From JAJNPS01 sp031378845 (lineage in GTDB: Bacteria > Pseudomonadota > Alphaproteobacteria > Rhodobacterales > Rhodobacteraceae): DNA of 64,000 nucleotides. This document shows, piece by piece, positions 25,884 to 34,454 of the stretch; the first letter of the stretch is position 1, and every line of letters starts with the position of its first letter. Below the pieces are notes generated by a model. It did no database searches. It saw nothing but the letters and a program-made list of their open reading frames with translations, and was not told the DNA's origin. The DNA is taken from contig JANNES010000026.1 in assembly GCA_031378845.1 (NCBI GenBank), positions 124,001 to 188,000 of the forward strand, written 5' to 3'. Made by a program: the position numbers and the translations under genes.

Positions 25884-26912
25884 ATGGCGCGTCGATCGGG
25901 AATGGCGGAACTTGCGCACGCGGCGGGCGTGTCGATCGCCACCGTGGACCGCGTGCTGAATGGCAGGCAAACCGTGTCTGCGGCCACCCGTGCGCTGGTT
26001 GCGGAGGCCGCGATACGCATCGGGCATCGCTCGGTAGTCCATCTGGCAGGGCACGTGCAGGCGCCTCGGATCGTGCGATTTGGCGTGCTTTTGCACAAGT
26101 CAGGACAAGAGTTCTATCAAAACATGGCGCGCGAAATGACGGTCGCAGCGGCGACTGCGCCCGGCATCCAGGCTGCGTTGCAACTTGAGTTCGCGACAAG
26201 TCAGGCCCCCGGCGAAGTGGCGGGCCTTTTGCGCAAGATGGGAGAGCGCTGCGAGGTCATCGCGGCCACCGCCGTGAACCATCCCGAAATCACGGCAGCC
26301 GTCGAAGATCTGAAAGCCAAAGCTGTGCCGGTCTTTGCTCTGTTGTCGGATTTCGCCCAAGGCACGCGGGCGGGCTATGTTGGCCTGAATAACCTCAAGG
26401 TTGGCCGCGTGGCCGCGTGGACCGTCGGCCTTGCAGCGAAGGCTCCCGGAAAGATCGCGGTCTTTGTCGGGGGCACGCGCTGGCATGGGCACGATCTGCG
26501 CGAGGTCGGATTTCGCACCTACCTGCGCGAAGAACGCCCGGATCTCGAGGTGATGGAAACCATCGTGAACCTCGAGACGCGGCAACTGACCTATGACGCG
26601 ACCTTGGCTCTGCTGGCCAGACATCGCGATCTGCGCGGCATTTACGTGGCGGGGGGCGGGATGGAGGGGGCGATTGCGGCACTTCGCGAGACGCGGGCAC
26701 CGCGTGAGGTGGCGCTGGTCGTCAATGAGTTGACGCGCGCATCGCGTGCGGCACTGGCGGCAGGGTGGGTGACCATGGTCGATGCGACACCGCTGGGCGA
26801 TCTTTGCCGCGATGTCATCGCGCTGATGACCAAGGCAGCCGATGGCGGCCCGATCACGGCGGGCGCACAGCATTTTCTGCAGATGCAGCTTCATGTGCCC
26901 GAATCGATCTGA
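25884..26912 (+). CDS. LacI-family transcriptional regulator with sugar-binding domain
   Basis: A 342-residue repressor-type regulator. AGGAG at 25874-25878 favours the second of two tandem ATGs. The N-terminal helix-turn-helix (MAELAHAAGVSIATVDRVLNG, about residues 7-27) is LacI-like. The rest is a periplasmic-binding-protein fold of the type 1 sugar class (FGVLLHKSGQEFYQNM onward). It sits between the oxygenase operon and the ABC importer arm and probably senses the imported compound or a product, controlling both arms. Confidence 0.9.
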   Translation: MARRSGMAELAHAAGVSIATVDRVLNGRQTVSAATRALVAEAAIRIGHRSVVHLAGHVQAPRIVRFGVLLHKSGQEFYQNMAREMTVAAATAPGIQAALQLEFATSQAPGEVAGLLRKMGERCEVIAATAVNHPEITAAVEDLKAKAVPVFALLSDFAQGTRAGYVGLNNLKVGRVAAWTVGLAAKAPGKIAVFVGGTRWHGHDLREVGFRTYLREERPDLEVMETIVNLETRQLTYDATLALLARHRDLRGIYVAGGGMEGAIAALRETRAPREVALVVNELTRASRAALAAGWVTMVDATPLGDLCRDVIALMTKAADGGPITAGAQHFLQMQLHVPESI

Positions 26913-27029
26913 ACCTGCGGGGCGATGTGTCGAGAATTTGCAGGCGGCGCGTGGTGGTCCCTGCCGAGAATTCGTCAAACGCCCGATCCGGGTTGTTGAA
27001 TCTGTGTGCGCTGGAATGTTTCAGCTGAA

Positions 27030-27061
27030 TTGTCTGGATTTTGGAATAAAAATTCTATTAT
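27030..27061 (+). promoter_or_regulatory. AT-rich promoter region with IolR-like GGAA-N6-TTCT motif
   Basis: An AT-rich stretch upstream of the TIM-barrel gene holds GGAA (27043-27046), six bases, then TTCT (27053-27056). This is one mismatch from the GGAA-N6-TTCC motif described for rhizobial inositol regulator IolR. TATTAT at 27056-27061 is a candidate -10, but the nearest TTG hexamer (27030-27035) is 20 bases away, longer than usual. It is a candidate only. Confidence 0.3.
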
Positions 27062-27102
27062 GGTAATCCGGGATGATTGGCCCTTGGGGGAATCACGACA
27101 AC

Positions 27103-27921
27103 ATGCTGCCCTTTGCGCTGAACCACATGACCGCCCCAGATCTTGGCTGGCAGGCTTTTGCAGATCTGGCGCGCGATCTGGGCTGCATGGGCGTCGAGTA
27201 TCGCAACGACTTGCCGGGCGCGCTGTTCCAGGGTGCCGACCCGCACACTGTCGGCGCTGCGGTCAGGGCACGGGGCTTGCGGCTTCTGGCGCTGGCCGAG
27301 GTCAAGATGTTCAACGACTGGTCCGACGCCAAACGCGCCGAAGCCGAGGCGTTGATGCAGATTGCGTCGGCGGCGGGGGCTGAGGCCGTGAGCCTGATCC
27401 CGCGCAATGATGGCGTGGCGACCGACCGTGCAAGCAGCCGCAAGGTCACCGAACTGGCCCTGCGAGAGCTTTTGCCGATGCTCAGGGCGCATGGGTTGAA
27501 AGCGATGGTCGAGCCGCTGGGCTTTGACGTCTGCTCTTTGCGCTACAAGGATATTCTGGCCGAGGTGATCGGTGATTTGGGCGGTCACGGGACGTATTTC
27601 ATCGTGCACGACACGTTTCATCATCATCTGGCCGGCGGGGGTCCGATCTTTCCCGAACTCACCGGGATCGTGCATGTCTCGGGCGTCGTGGACCCACGTG
27701 TAACGGTCGGCGACATGCGCGATCGGCACCGGGTCCTCGTGGACGCACAGGATCGGCTTGGCAACGTCGAGCAGATCGCGGCTTTGCGCGCGGGCGGCTA
27801 CGGCGGGCCGATCAGTTATGAGCCGTTTGCGCCTGCCGTGCATGCGTTGACGGATGCACGACCCGCATTGGCGGCATCAATGGAATTCATCCGCAAGGGA
27901 GTGGCCGCGATGGCCGCCTGA
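27103..27921 (+). CDS. TIM-barrel sugar isomerase/epimerase, MocC/IolE-like
   Basis: A 272-residue xylose-isomerase-like TIM barrel. The ATG giving MLPFALNHMTAPDLGWQAF is preferred because homologues begin there; an in-frame ATG ten codons upstream lacks a ribosome site. The conserved metal and substrate residues appear in VEYRNDLPG, SLIPRNDG, VEPLGFD, VHDTFHHHLAGGG and SGVVDPRVT. These are the features of MocC, the rhizopine catabolism protein related to inosose dehydratase. It probably dehydrates or isomerises the demethylated cyclitol or sugar (inference). It leads the importer operon. Confidence 0.82.
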   Translation: MLPFALNHMTAPDLGWQAFADLARDLGCMGVEYRNDLPGALFQGADPHTVGAAVRARGLRLLALAEVKMFNDWSDAKRAEAEALMQIASAAGAEAVSLIPRNDGVATDRASSRKVTELALRELLPMLRAHGLKAMVEPLGFDVCSLRYKDILAEVIGDLGGHGTYFIVHDTFHHHLAGGGPIFPELTGIVHVSGVVDPRVTVGDMRDRHRVLVDAQDRLGNVEQIAALRAGGYGGPISYEPFAPAVHALTDARPALAASMEFIRKGVAAMAA

Positions 27922-28000
27922 GCGACGAATACCGCCCCTGGGAGGGGGCGGTCCGGTGGGAGAGCAGGTGGGCCGGACACCAACTGTGGAGGAGAGAGAA

Positions 28001-28942
28001 ATGAAAAAGACCCTTATCGTAGCTAGCTTTGCTGCCCTGATGACCACAACCGCGATGGCCGACGGCGTGGGCGTTTCGATTGCTGCCTTTGACGACAACT
28101 TTCTGACTGTCATGCGCAATGGCCTGACCGACTATGCCACCGCCAATGGCATCGCCGTTCAGGTGGAAGATGCGCAGAACGATGTCGCAAAGCAGTTGGA
28201 CCAGATCAACAACTTCATCGCCAGCGGCGTTGATGCGATCATCGTGAACCCGGTCGACACATCGGCCACCCAAGCCATGTCGGACGCCGCAGCTGCTGCG
28301 GGCGTGCCGCTGGTCTATGTCAACCGTCAGCCGATCAACCTGGACACGCTGCCCGACAATCAGGCCTTTGTCGCTTCGCGCGAATCCGAGTCGAGCTCGC
28401 AGGGCTTTATTGAGCAGTGCAACCAATGGGCTGCGGCAGGCAAGGCCGAGGTCAGCGTCTACGTCATGCAGGGCGAGTTGTCGAACCAGGCCGCCGTGCA
28501 GCGCACGCAGAACTACACCGACGTGATCGATGCCGGCAAATGCGCCGTCAAGGTCAACGTGATCGACCAGCAGACCGCGAACTGGAGCCGCGACCAAGCG
28601 CAGAGCCTGATGACCAACTGGCTTTCGACCGGTGCCGCCTTTGACGGCGTGCTGGCCAACAACGACGAGATGGCGCTGGGCGCGATCCAGGCGATGAAGG
28701 CGGCGGGCATCGACATGGCGAGCGTCATCGTCTCGGGCGTGGACGCGACGCAGGACGCGCTCGCCTCGATGCAGGCGGGCGAGCTTGACATCACCGTGTT
28801 CCAGAACGCGAATGCGCAAGGTGCTGGGTCGCTGGAAGCAGCCGTGAAACTCGCCGCAGGTGAAGCCGTCGATCAGGCAGTCTGGATCCCGTTCGAACTG
28901 GTGACCCCGGCGAATATCGCGGACTATCTGTCGAAGAACTGA
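28001..28942 (+). CDS. Sugar ABC importer, periplasmic binding protein (MocB/RbsB-like)
   Basis: A 313-residue secreted binding protein. GGAGGAGAG precedes the ATG, which excludes the longer upstream frame. Residues 1-20 are a Sec signal ending TTTAMA. The mature part is a type 1 sugar-binding fold with SIAAFDDNFLTVMRNG, IVNPVDTSATQAM, VYVNRQPI and GVLANNDEMALGAI. MocB, which takes up rhizopine, is of this class, as are inositol- and ribose-binding proteins. The ligand is unknown. A GCAA-tetraloop hairpin follows its stop, before the permease gene. Confidence 0.92.
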   Translation: MKKTLIVASFAALMTTTAMADGVGVSIAAFDDNFLTVMRNGLTDYATANGIAVQVEDAQNDVAKQLDQINNFIASGVDAIIVNPVDTSATQAMSDAAAAAGVPLVYVNRQPINLDTLPDNQAFVASRESESSSQGFIEQCNQWAAAGKAEVSVYVMQGELSNQAAVQRTQNYTDVIDAGKCAVKVNVIDQQTANWSRDQAQSLMTNWLSTGAAFDGVLANNDEMALGAIQAMKAAGIDMASVIVSGVDATQDALASMQAGELDITVFQNANAQGAGSLEAAVKLAAGEAVDQAVWIPFELVTPANIADYLSKN

Positions 28943-28962
28943 TTTCGCGACGCTCAAGCGAT

Positions 28963-28986
28963 GGGGCGGCAGGCAACTGCCGTCCC
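28963..28986 (+). promoter_or_regulatory. Intercistronic hairpin with GCAA tetraloop
   Basis: GGGGCGGCAG (28963-28972) and CTGCCGTCCC (28977-28986) form a ten-pair stem with one G-U pair and a GCAA loop. It lies between the binding-protein and permease genes with no T-run. Such stems often protect the highly expressed binding-protein mRNA 3' end and lower permease expression. Confidence 0.5.
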
Positions 28987-29061
28987 TATTTGGTCTTTGC
29001 CGGACACGACTCCTTTGGCTAAGATCTGCAAAACTGTCATAAACTTGGGGGGATATGCGCC

Positions 29062-30174
29062 GTGTCACAATCGAGTTATGGCCTTGGCGGCCTGAAGTAC
29101 GATCCGACCAAGCGGACACGCGCCGCTGAATGGAATGTGTTCGTCGCCCTGATCGTGATCGTTCTGGTGTTCGAAATCCTGAACCGGATCAACGGCACCA
29201 GCTTTCTGTTCAACATGCGCGACAATGTCGACAGTCTGTTCAACCAGCAGCGGCTGGACATCATGATCCTGCAGGTCGCGATCATCGGCATCATCGCCCT
29301 TGGGGTGACACAGGTGATCATCATCGGCGGCATCGACCTGTCCTCAGGCTCGATCGTCGGGGTGACCGCGATGGTGGCTATGAGCTTTGCCCAGACCGCC
29401 CTAGTGAATGGCAACCCCAATCCCAAGGCGATCTTTGGCGACTGGGCCATGGACCTGCCGGTGATCGTGCCGATTGTCGTTGGCCTGATTTGCGGGCTGT
29501 TTGCGGGCCTGATCAATGGATTTCTGGTCGCCTACACCAAGATCCCCCCCTTCATCGCCACTCTGGGCGTGATGGTCTCGGCCCGTGGTGCGGCGCGCTG
29601 GTGGTCGAACGGCCAGCCGGTCTCGTTCCCGACCGAAAGCTACGGCCAACTTGCCAATGGCGATATCCTCGGCACGCTGACTTTTGGCGTTCTCAGCTGG
29701 GACGGCCAGAATCCAGCGGTGCTGTTCGTGGTGCTTGCGGCGCTGTTCTATTTCATCATGGGCTATACGCTTTACGGCAAGCGCTGCTATGCGATCGGCA
29801 GCAACGAGGCAGCGGCGCGGATGTCGGGCATCAATGTCGACCGGCACAAGGTGCTGGTTTATGCCATCGCCGGGGTTCTGGCGGCTGTGGCTGCGATCCT
29901 GCTGACATCAAAGAACCTGACGGCGCAATCGGGCATGGGTGTGATGTACGAGCTGGACGCGATCGCCATGGCGGTCATCGGCGGCATCAGCCTGTCAGGC
30001 GGGCGCGGCTCGATCATCGGCACCGTGCTGGGTGCGGCGATCTTTTCGGTGATCATCTCGGGCTTCACTTCGATCAAGCTGGATGCCTACTACCAGGAAA
30101 TGGTCAAGGGCGCGATCATCGTCGCAGCCGTGGTTCTGGATCAGTGGCGGCAGCGCCAGAGGGCAAAGGGATAA
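29062..30174 (+). CDS. Sugar ABC importer, permease (RbsC-like)
   Basis: A 370-residue inner-membrane permease of the ribose/inositol class, with a cytoplasmic N-terminal stretch and about ten hydrophobic segments. The family signature is IIIGGIDLSSGSIVG. Further conserved segments are IPPFIATLGVMVSARGAARW and AIGSNEAAARMSGINVDRHK, the EAA-like loop that contacts the ATPase. The start is GTG at 29062, after a G-rich region. The ATPase gene begins five bases after its stop. Confidence 0.94.
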   Translation: MSQSSYGLGGLKYDPTKRTRAAEWNVFVALIVIVLVFEILNRINGTSFLFNMRDNVDSLFNQQRLDIMILQVAIIGIIALGVTQVIIIGGIDLSSGSIVGVTAMVAMSFAQTALVNGNPNPKAIFGDWAMDLPVIVPIVVGLICGLFAGLINGFLVAYTKIPPFIATLGVMVSARGAARWWSNGQPVSFPTESYGQLANGDILGTLTFGVLSWDGQNPAVLFVVLAALFYFIMGYTLYGKRCYAIGSNEAAARMSGINVDRHKVLVYAIAGVLAAVAAILLTSKNLTAQSGMGVMYELDAIAMAVIGGISLSGGRGSIIGTVLGAAIFSVIISGFTSIKLDAYYQEMVKGAIIVAAVVLDQWRQRQRAKG

Positions 30175-30179
30175 TCGAA

Positions 30180-30947
30180 ATGGCCAATATCATTCTCGAG
30201 ACACGCGGCCTCACCAAACGATATGGCGGCGTGCACGCGCTGGAAGACGCCAACTTTACGCTTGCGGATGGCGAACATGTCGCCGTCGTGGGTGACAACG
30301 GTGCGGGCAAATCCACTTTTGTGCGCCAGATCACCGGGGTTGAACAGCGCACTGCCGGCCAGATCTTCTTTAACGGGGCCGAGATCAACCACTCCGGCCC
30401 GCTGGAGGCGCGCGAAAGCGGCATCGAAACCGTTTTCCAGACATTGGCGCTGGCCGATGATCTGGACGTGCCATCGAACCTCTATCTTGGCCGCGAAATC
30501 ATCAGGTTCAACCTTGGTCCGTTCTCGATCCTGGATCGCAAGGAAATGAAGGCACGCACGCTGGAGGCGCTGCAAAAGACCGCTGTCAAAATCCCCAATG
30601 TCGACAACCCGATCCGCAACATGTCGGGGGGCCAGCGGCAATGCGTGGCAATTGCGCGCGCGGCGGCCTTTGCGTCCAAGCTGATCATCATGGACGAGCC
30701 GACGGCTGCGTTGGGCGTGCAAGAAACCGCGCAGGTGGAAAACATCATCCGTGGCCTCAAGGAACGCGGCGTGCCGCTGATCCTGGTCAGCCACAACCTG
30801 CGGCAGGTGTTCGATCTGGTGGACCGGATTGTCGTCTTTCGCCGGGGCCGGATCGTTGCATCCCTGCGTCGTGATGAAACCGACGGAAATGACATTGTCA
30901 GCTACATTACGGGCGTCAAGGGCGCTTCGGAAGGCGCATATGCCTAG
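30180..30947 (+). CDS. Sugar ABC importer, ATPase
   Basis: A 255-residue ATPase. Walker A is GDNGAGKST, the signature is NMSGGQRQCVAIARA, and Walker B is LIIMDEPTAALG followed by SHNLRQVFDLVDR. It contains one ATP-binding domain, half the size of RbsA, so two copies would pair with the permease. This matches FrcA/MocB-system type importers. It ends the cluster with TAG, followed by a perfect 17-bp palindrome. Confidence 0.95.
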   Translation: MANIILETRGLTKRYGGVHALEDANFTLADGEHVAVVGDNGAGKSTFVRQITGVEQRTAGQIFFNGAEINHSGPLEARESGIETVFQTLALADDLDVPSNLYLGREIIRFNLGPFSILDRKEMKARTLEALQKTAVKIPNVDNPIRNMSGGQRQCVAIARAAAFASKLIIMDEPTAALGVQETAQVENIIRGLKERGVPLILVSHNLRQVFDLVDRIVVFRRGRIVASLRRDETDGNDIVSYITGVKGASEGAYA

Positions 30948-30966
30948 TCTTGTGATCGGCTGTCCT

Positions 30967-31003
30967 GGTGTGCAGTCAATCTGACCCAGATTGACTGCAC
31001 ACC
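30967..31003. repeat. Perfect 17-bp palindrome after the importer operon
   Basis: GGTGTGCAGTCAATCTG at 30967-30983 pairs perfectly with 30987-31003 around a three-base centre. It follows the ATPase gene by 19 bases and could terminate transcription, although no T-run follows on the + strand. A related copy lies at 19467-19490, so it may be a dispersed element used as a terminator. Confidence 0.65.
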
Positions 31004-31219
31004 GCTTTCGGCACGACTGCCGCCCGCCGCGGTAACAGCGATCTGCATTTGCGTTGAACCGACGTCGCAGCGCGAAACGGTTCAGGGTCGGGCTGGCGGG
31101 CCGCTCGGTGACGGTAGCGGCGCGCAGACGGCAGCGTTTCTGCATAGGTTCTGCACATGCCTTAAGAATCTTCTGCGCGCCCGGCGTGGACTGTGTCGCC
31201 ATCGAACATGGAGGCGGCA

Positions 31220-32717
31220 ATGCAGAAACTATATGAAATCCGGGGACTTCCCGACTCTCTGGCGCGGGACGCGTGGTGGTTCGGGGCTGATGGCACGGAC
31301 GCCGACGCGCCTGTCCCGCCACGGCGACGCGCGCGATCTGATCTGGGCGGTGCTGACGGCTGGCAATGGCCCTTGGGCGCGCTGATCCTGTTGATCTTGG
31401 CGGATATCTTGTTCTGGGACCAAGATCCGGGGCTGTCACTGGCGCTTTTTGCGGTGGCGGTGTTTGTCACGGCGACGTTCGATCTGCGCGGGCAGCGCGC
31501 CTGTTGGCGGCCGGTGCTGCTGGCGATGCTGGGGGCGGCCCCGGTCATTGATTACGTCCAGCCACTATCGGTCGGCTTTCTGGTGGTCTCGCTGCTGGGC
31601 GCCTTGGTTTGGGCGCGGCTGCCAGACGCAGGACGGGGCCAGATCGCCACGTCCGCTGTGCGTCTGCTGCAGGTCTTGCCAATGGCGCCGGTTTCGGCAC
31701 TTATCACCGGGCTACGCGCGTGGCGCGCGGACATTGCGCAACCTACAGCCTCGGGGCAAGGCGCGCCGATCAAGACGATGCTGCGCAACTGGGCCGTTCC
31801 CATCGGCGGCACGCTGGTTTTCGCAAGCCTGCTGATCGCGGCAAATCCGCTGATCGGGCGTCTTTTGATGCCACCCATTGATCTGGTGCCGATGTTGCAG
31901 CGCGGACTTTTCTGGACAGGGGCCGGGTTGATGATCTGGCCATTGTTGGATCCCGCACCCCCCGCCGATGCGCCGATTGCCCTGCCGCGCATGTCGCATA
32001 TGGCCGGCCTTGGCCTGAGCGGCATCGGTGCTCAGGGCGCTGTGGATGTTCAATCTGCTGATCAGGGTGCAATCGGTGATGGACGCGTCGATCCTGATCG
32101 GCGGTGCTGCATTGCCGGTTGGCATGAGCTATGCCGGATACGCCCAACGCGGGGCCTATCCGTTGCTGGTAACGGCCCTTTTGGCGGGCGTCTTTGCATT
32201 GGCGGCGCGGCCGTTTCTTGGCGAACATCGCGCGCTGCGGCCCTTGATGCTGGTCTGGCTTGGGCAGAATGTGCTGCTTTGCCTGTCGGCCTTGCTGCGT
32301 CTGGACCTGTATGTCGATGTCTATGGCCTGACCTATCTGCGTGTCTACGCGATGATCTGGATGGGACTGGTCGCGGGCAGCCTGTCTTTGACGGCTTGGC
32401 AGGTTTGGCGCCGAAGGACGAACGACTGGCTGGTTCTGCGCGCATTGATTTTGGCCGTGACGACACTTTACGTCTGTGCGTTTGTCAATTTCGCCGGGGT
32501 GATTGCCGAAAAGAACCTGACCGGCAACGTGCGGCAAGACCGGAGCTATATCTGCAACCTCGGCCAGATGGCGTCGAGCCCGGTGCGCCATGCAAGCTGC
32601 GGACCGGACAGTGTCCATGGTGACGACTGCGGGATTTTGTCCTGCGACGCGCTGGTCGTGCCGCAGGACAAAGGCTGGCGCGATTTCAGCTTTCGGATCT
32701 GGCGGGTAAACCAGTAG
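31220..32717 (+). pseudogene. DUF4173 membrane protein gene broken by a frameshift
   Basis: The ATG at 31220 has GGAGG at 31210. The first frame encodes hydrophobic segments (LGALILLILADILFW, LLGALVWARL and others) up to about residue 270 and then loses sense near base 32016-32028. The continuation lies in another frame from 32028: LRALWMFNLLIRVQSVMD, AQRGAYPLLVTALLAGVF and VYGLTYLRVYAMIWMG, all typical of the DUF4173 C-terminal half. A single inserted base or two lost bases explains it. The intact protein would have ten or more membrane segments; its function is unknown. The neighbouring two-component genes are damaged too. Confidence 0.82.
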
Positions 32718-32748
32718 TTTTGCGCGCCACCCCCACGAGGCCGATGAG

Positions 32749-33422
32749 ATGATGATCCTGCTTGTCGATGACGATCCGCGCCTGCGCGACCTTGTCGGGC
32801 TGGCGATGGAGCGGGCGAGGTTTACCGTGCTGACTGCCAGCGACGGGCAGCGTGCCTTGATGCATGCCGCCCGCGAAAAGCCCGATCTGATCGTGCTGGA
32901 TGTCGGCCTGTCCGAGATGGACGGGTTTGAGGTCTGCCGCCGCATCCGGGCGGAATCGGATGTGCCGATCCTGTTTCTGACCGCGCGCGATGACGAGATT
33001 GACCGCATTGTCGGGTTGGAACTGGGTGCGGACGACTATGTGACCAAGCCCTTCCGCCCGCGCGAACTGGTCGCGCGGGTGCGCGCGATCCTGAAACGGG
33101 CCGTCGGTCGTGATGCGACGGCGATCCTGCAGCACGGGCGGATCACACTGGACTGGGCGGCGCATCTTTGCCGGGTCGATGCGAGCGATGTGGTGCTGAC
33201 GGCGACCGAGTTCAAACTGATCGCGCTCTTTCTTTCTGCGCCGTCGCGCCTGCACCTCAGATCACAGATCACGGCGGCAATCTGGGGGTAGCACAGCGCG
33301 GTATCAGACCGCACGCTCGACAGCCACCTGCGCAATCTGCGACACAAGCTGGCGCAGGCCGGATGCCAAGGCGCCGTCGAGACGTGCACGGTCTGGGCAT
33401 CAAGCTGGGGCCTTGCGCGTGA
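32749..33422 (+). pseudogene. OmpR-family response regulator with nonsense codon and frameshift
   Basis: The receiver domain is intact (residues 1-118: LLVDDDPRL, phospho-Asp in IVLDVGLSEMDG, LTAR, then YVTKPF). The winged-helix domain starts (LTATEFKLIALFL) but meets TAG at 33289-33291, codon 181, just after AAIWG. Reading through gives SDRTLDSHLRNLRHKLAQ, the expected recognition helix. Near 33380 one base appears lost; the restored frame gives VHGLGIKLGPCA and stops at 33420-33422. This overlaps the kinase ATG as TGATG, which supports the reconstruction. As it stands the protein lacks its DNA-recognition helix. Confidence 0.85.
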
Positions 33423-34387
33423 TGCGGCGCTGGCGGCCGTCGCTGGCTTTTGTGCTGGGCGGCGCGCTGGCGGGCACGCTTGCGATGTCTTTTGCGGGGC
33501 TTGTGGCGCTGCGCTACCTCGGGCCGGAGATCGGCTTTCGCAATGCGGCGATGCTGCTCGGTGGCGGGATCGTCCTTGCGACCGCCGGTCTTGGCTGGTT
33601 GCTCGTCCGGCTGTTGTTGCGCCCGATCGTGGCACTGGAACGCTATGCGGTCGCACAAAACCACGGGACCGGCGCGCGCCCAGCCCATTTCGGCACCCGC
33701 GAATTGCACCGCACGGCGCAGGCGGTGGTCGAGATGGCCGAAGCGTTGCGCGACCGCGAAGCCACCATTCGCAGCTTTGCCGACCATGTCACGCACGAGT
33801 TGAAGACCCCGGTCAGTGCGATCCGTGCGGGCGTGGAACTGCTGGAAGATGGCGGCGCCTTGGGACCCGATGACACCAGGCTTTTGACCCAGATCGACGG
33901 CGCACGCATGCAGATCGAGGCATAGCTGCAAGCACTGCGCGATGCAGGTCAGGCGCGCGAGACGCGCGATCTGGGCCAAACCAGCCTGAACCGCGTGGCA
34001 TCGTCCTTGCAGTGCATGCGGCACGGCCAGATTCTGACCGTGTCGGGGCGTGATGTGCCGATCCCGATCGCGCACGAAGGGCTGCTTGTCGTGCTTGGTC
34101 ACCTTTTGCGCAACGCATCAGAGCATGCGGCACAGCACGTCGGCATCTTGGCCACGCAGACCGAAGCGGGGACAGTGCTTGAGATTGCCGATGACGGCAG
34201 GGGCGTCTCAGCGGGCAACGCGGCCCCTATCTTTGAGCCCTTTTTCACCACGCGGCGCGATGCGGGCGGGACTGGCATGGGTCTGGCCATCGTGCGCAAC
34301 ATCCTTGCTGCCCATCGCGGGGTGATCGAACAGGTGCCGACACCAAGCGGCGCGCGCTTTCGGATCATGTTCGGCATTGGGCGGTGA
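33422..34387 (+). pseudogene. Sensor histidine kinase interrupted by an in-frame TAG
   Basis: Two N-terminal membrane segments are followed by a HAMP-like linker and the dimerisation helix with the phospho-acceptor His in FADHVTHELKTPVSAIR. TAG at 33923-33925 (codon 168) then splits it. The same frame continues LQALRDAGQARETRDL and holds the ATPase domain with HLLRNASEH (N box), EIADDGRGVS (G1) and FFTTRR...GTGMGLAIV (F and G2). No frameshift is needed. The 5' product would lack the catalytic domain. It overlaps the regulator gene, as expected of a CreBC-like pair. CAG is a plausible ancestral codon. Confidence 0.85.
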
Positions 34388-34454
34388 TCTTTCGCGCATT
34401 GCACGGGCCTGACGCCGGGCTTTCAGATCGCGTCTCGCGGAACAATCGTGCTGG

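Noticed and set aside
30967..31003. The palindrome as a standard rho-independent terminator
   Set aside because: No T-run follows either arm, and a related copy exists elsewhere, so it is listed as a repeat with possible terminator use.
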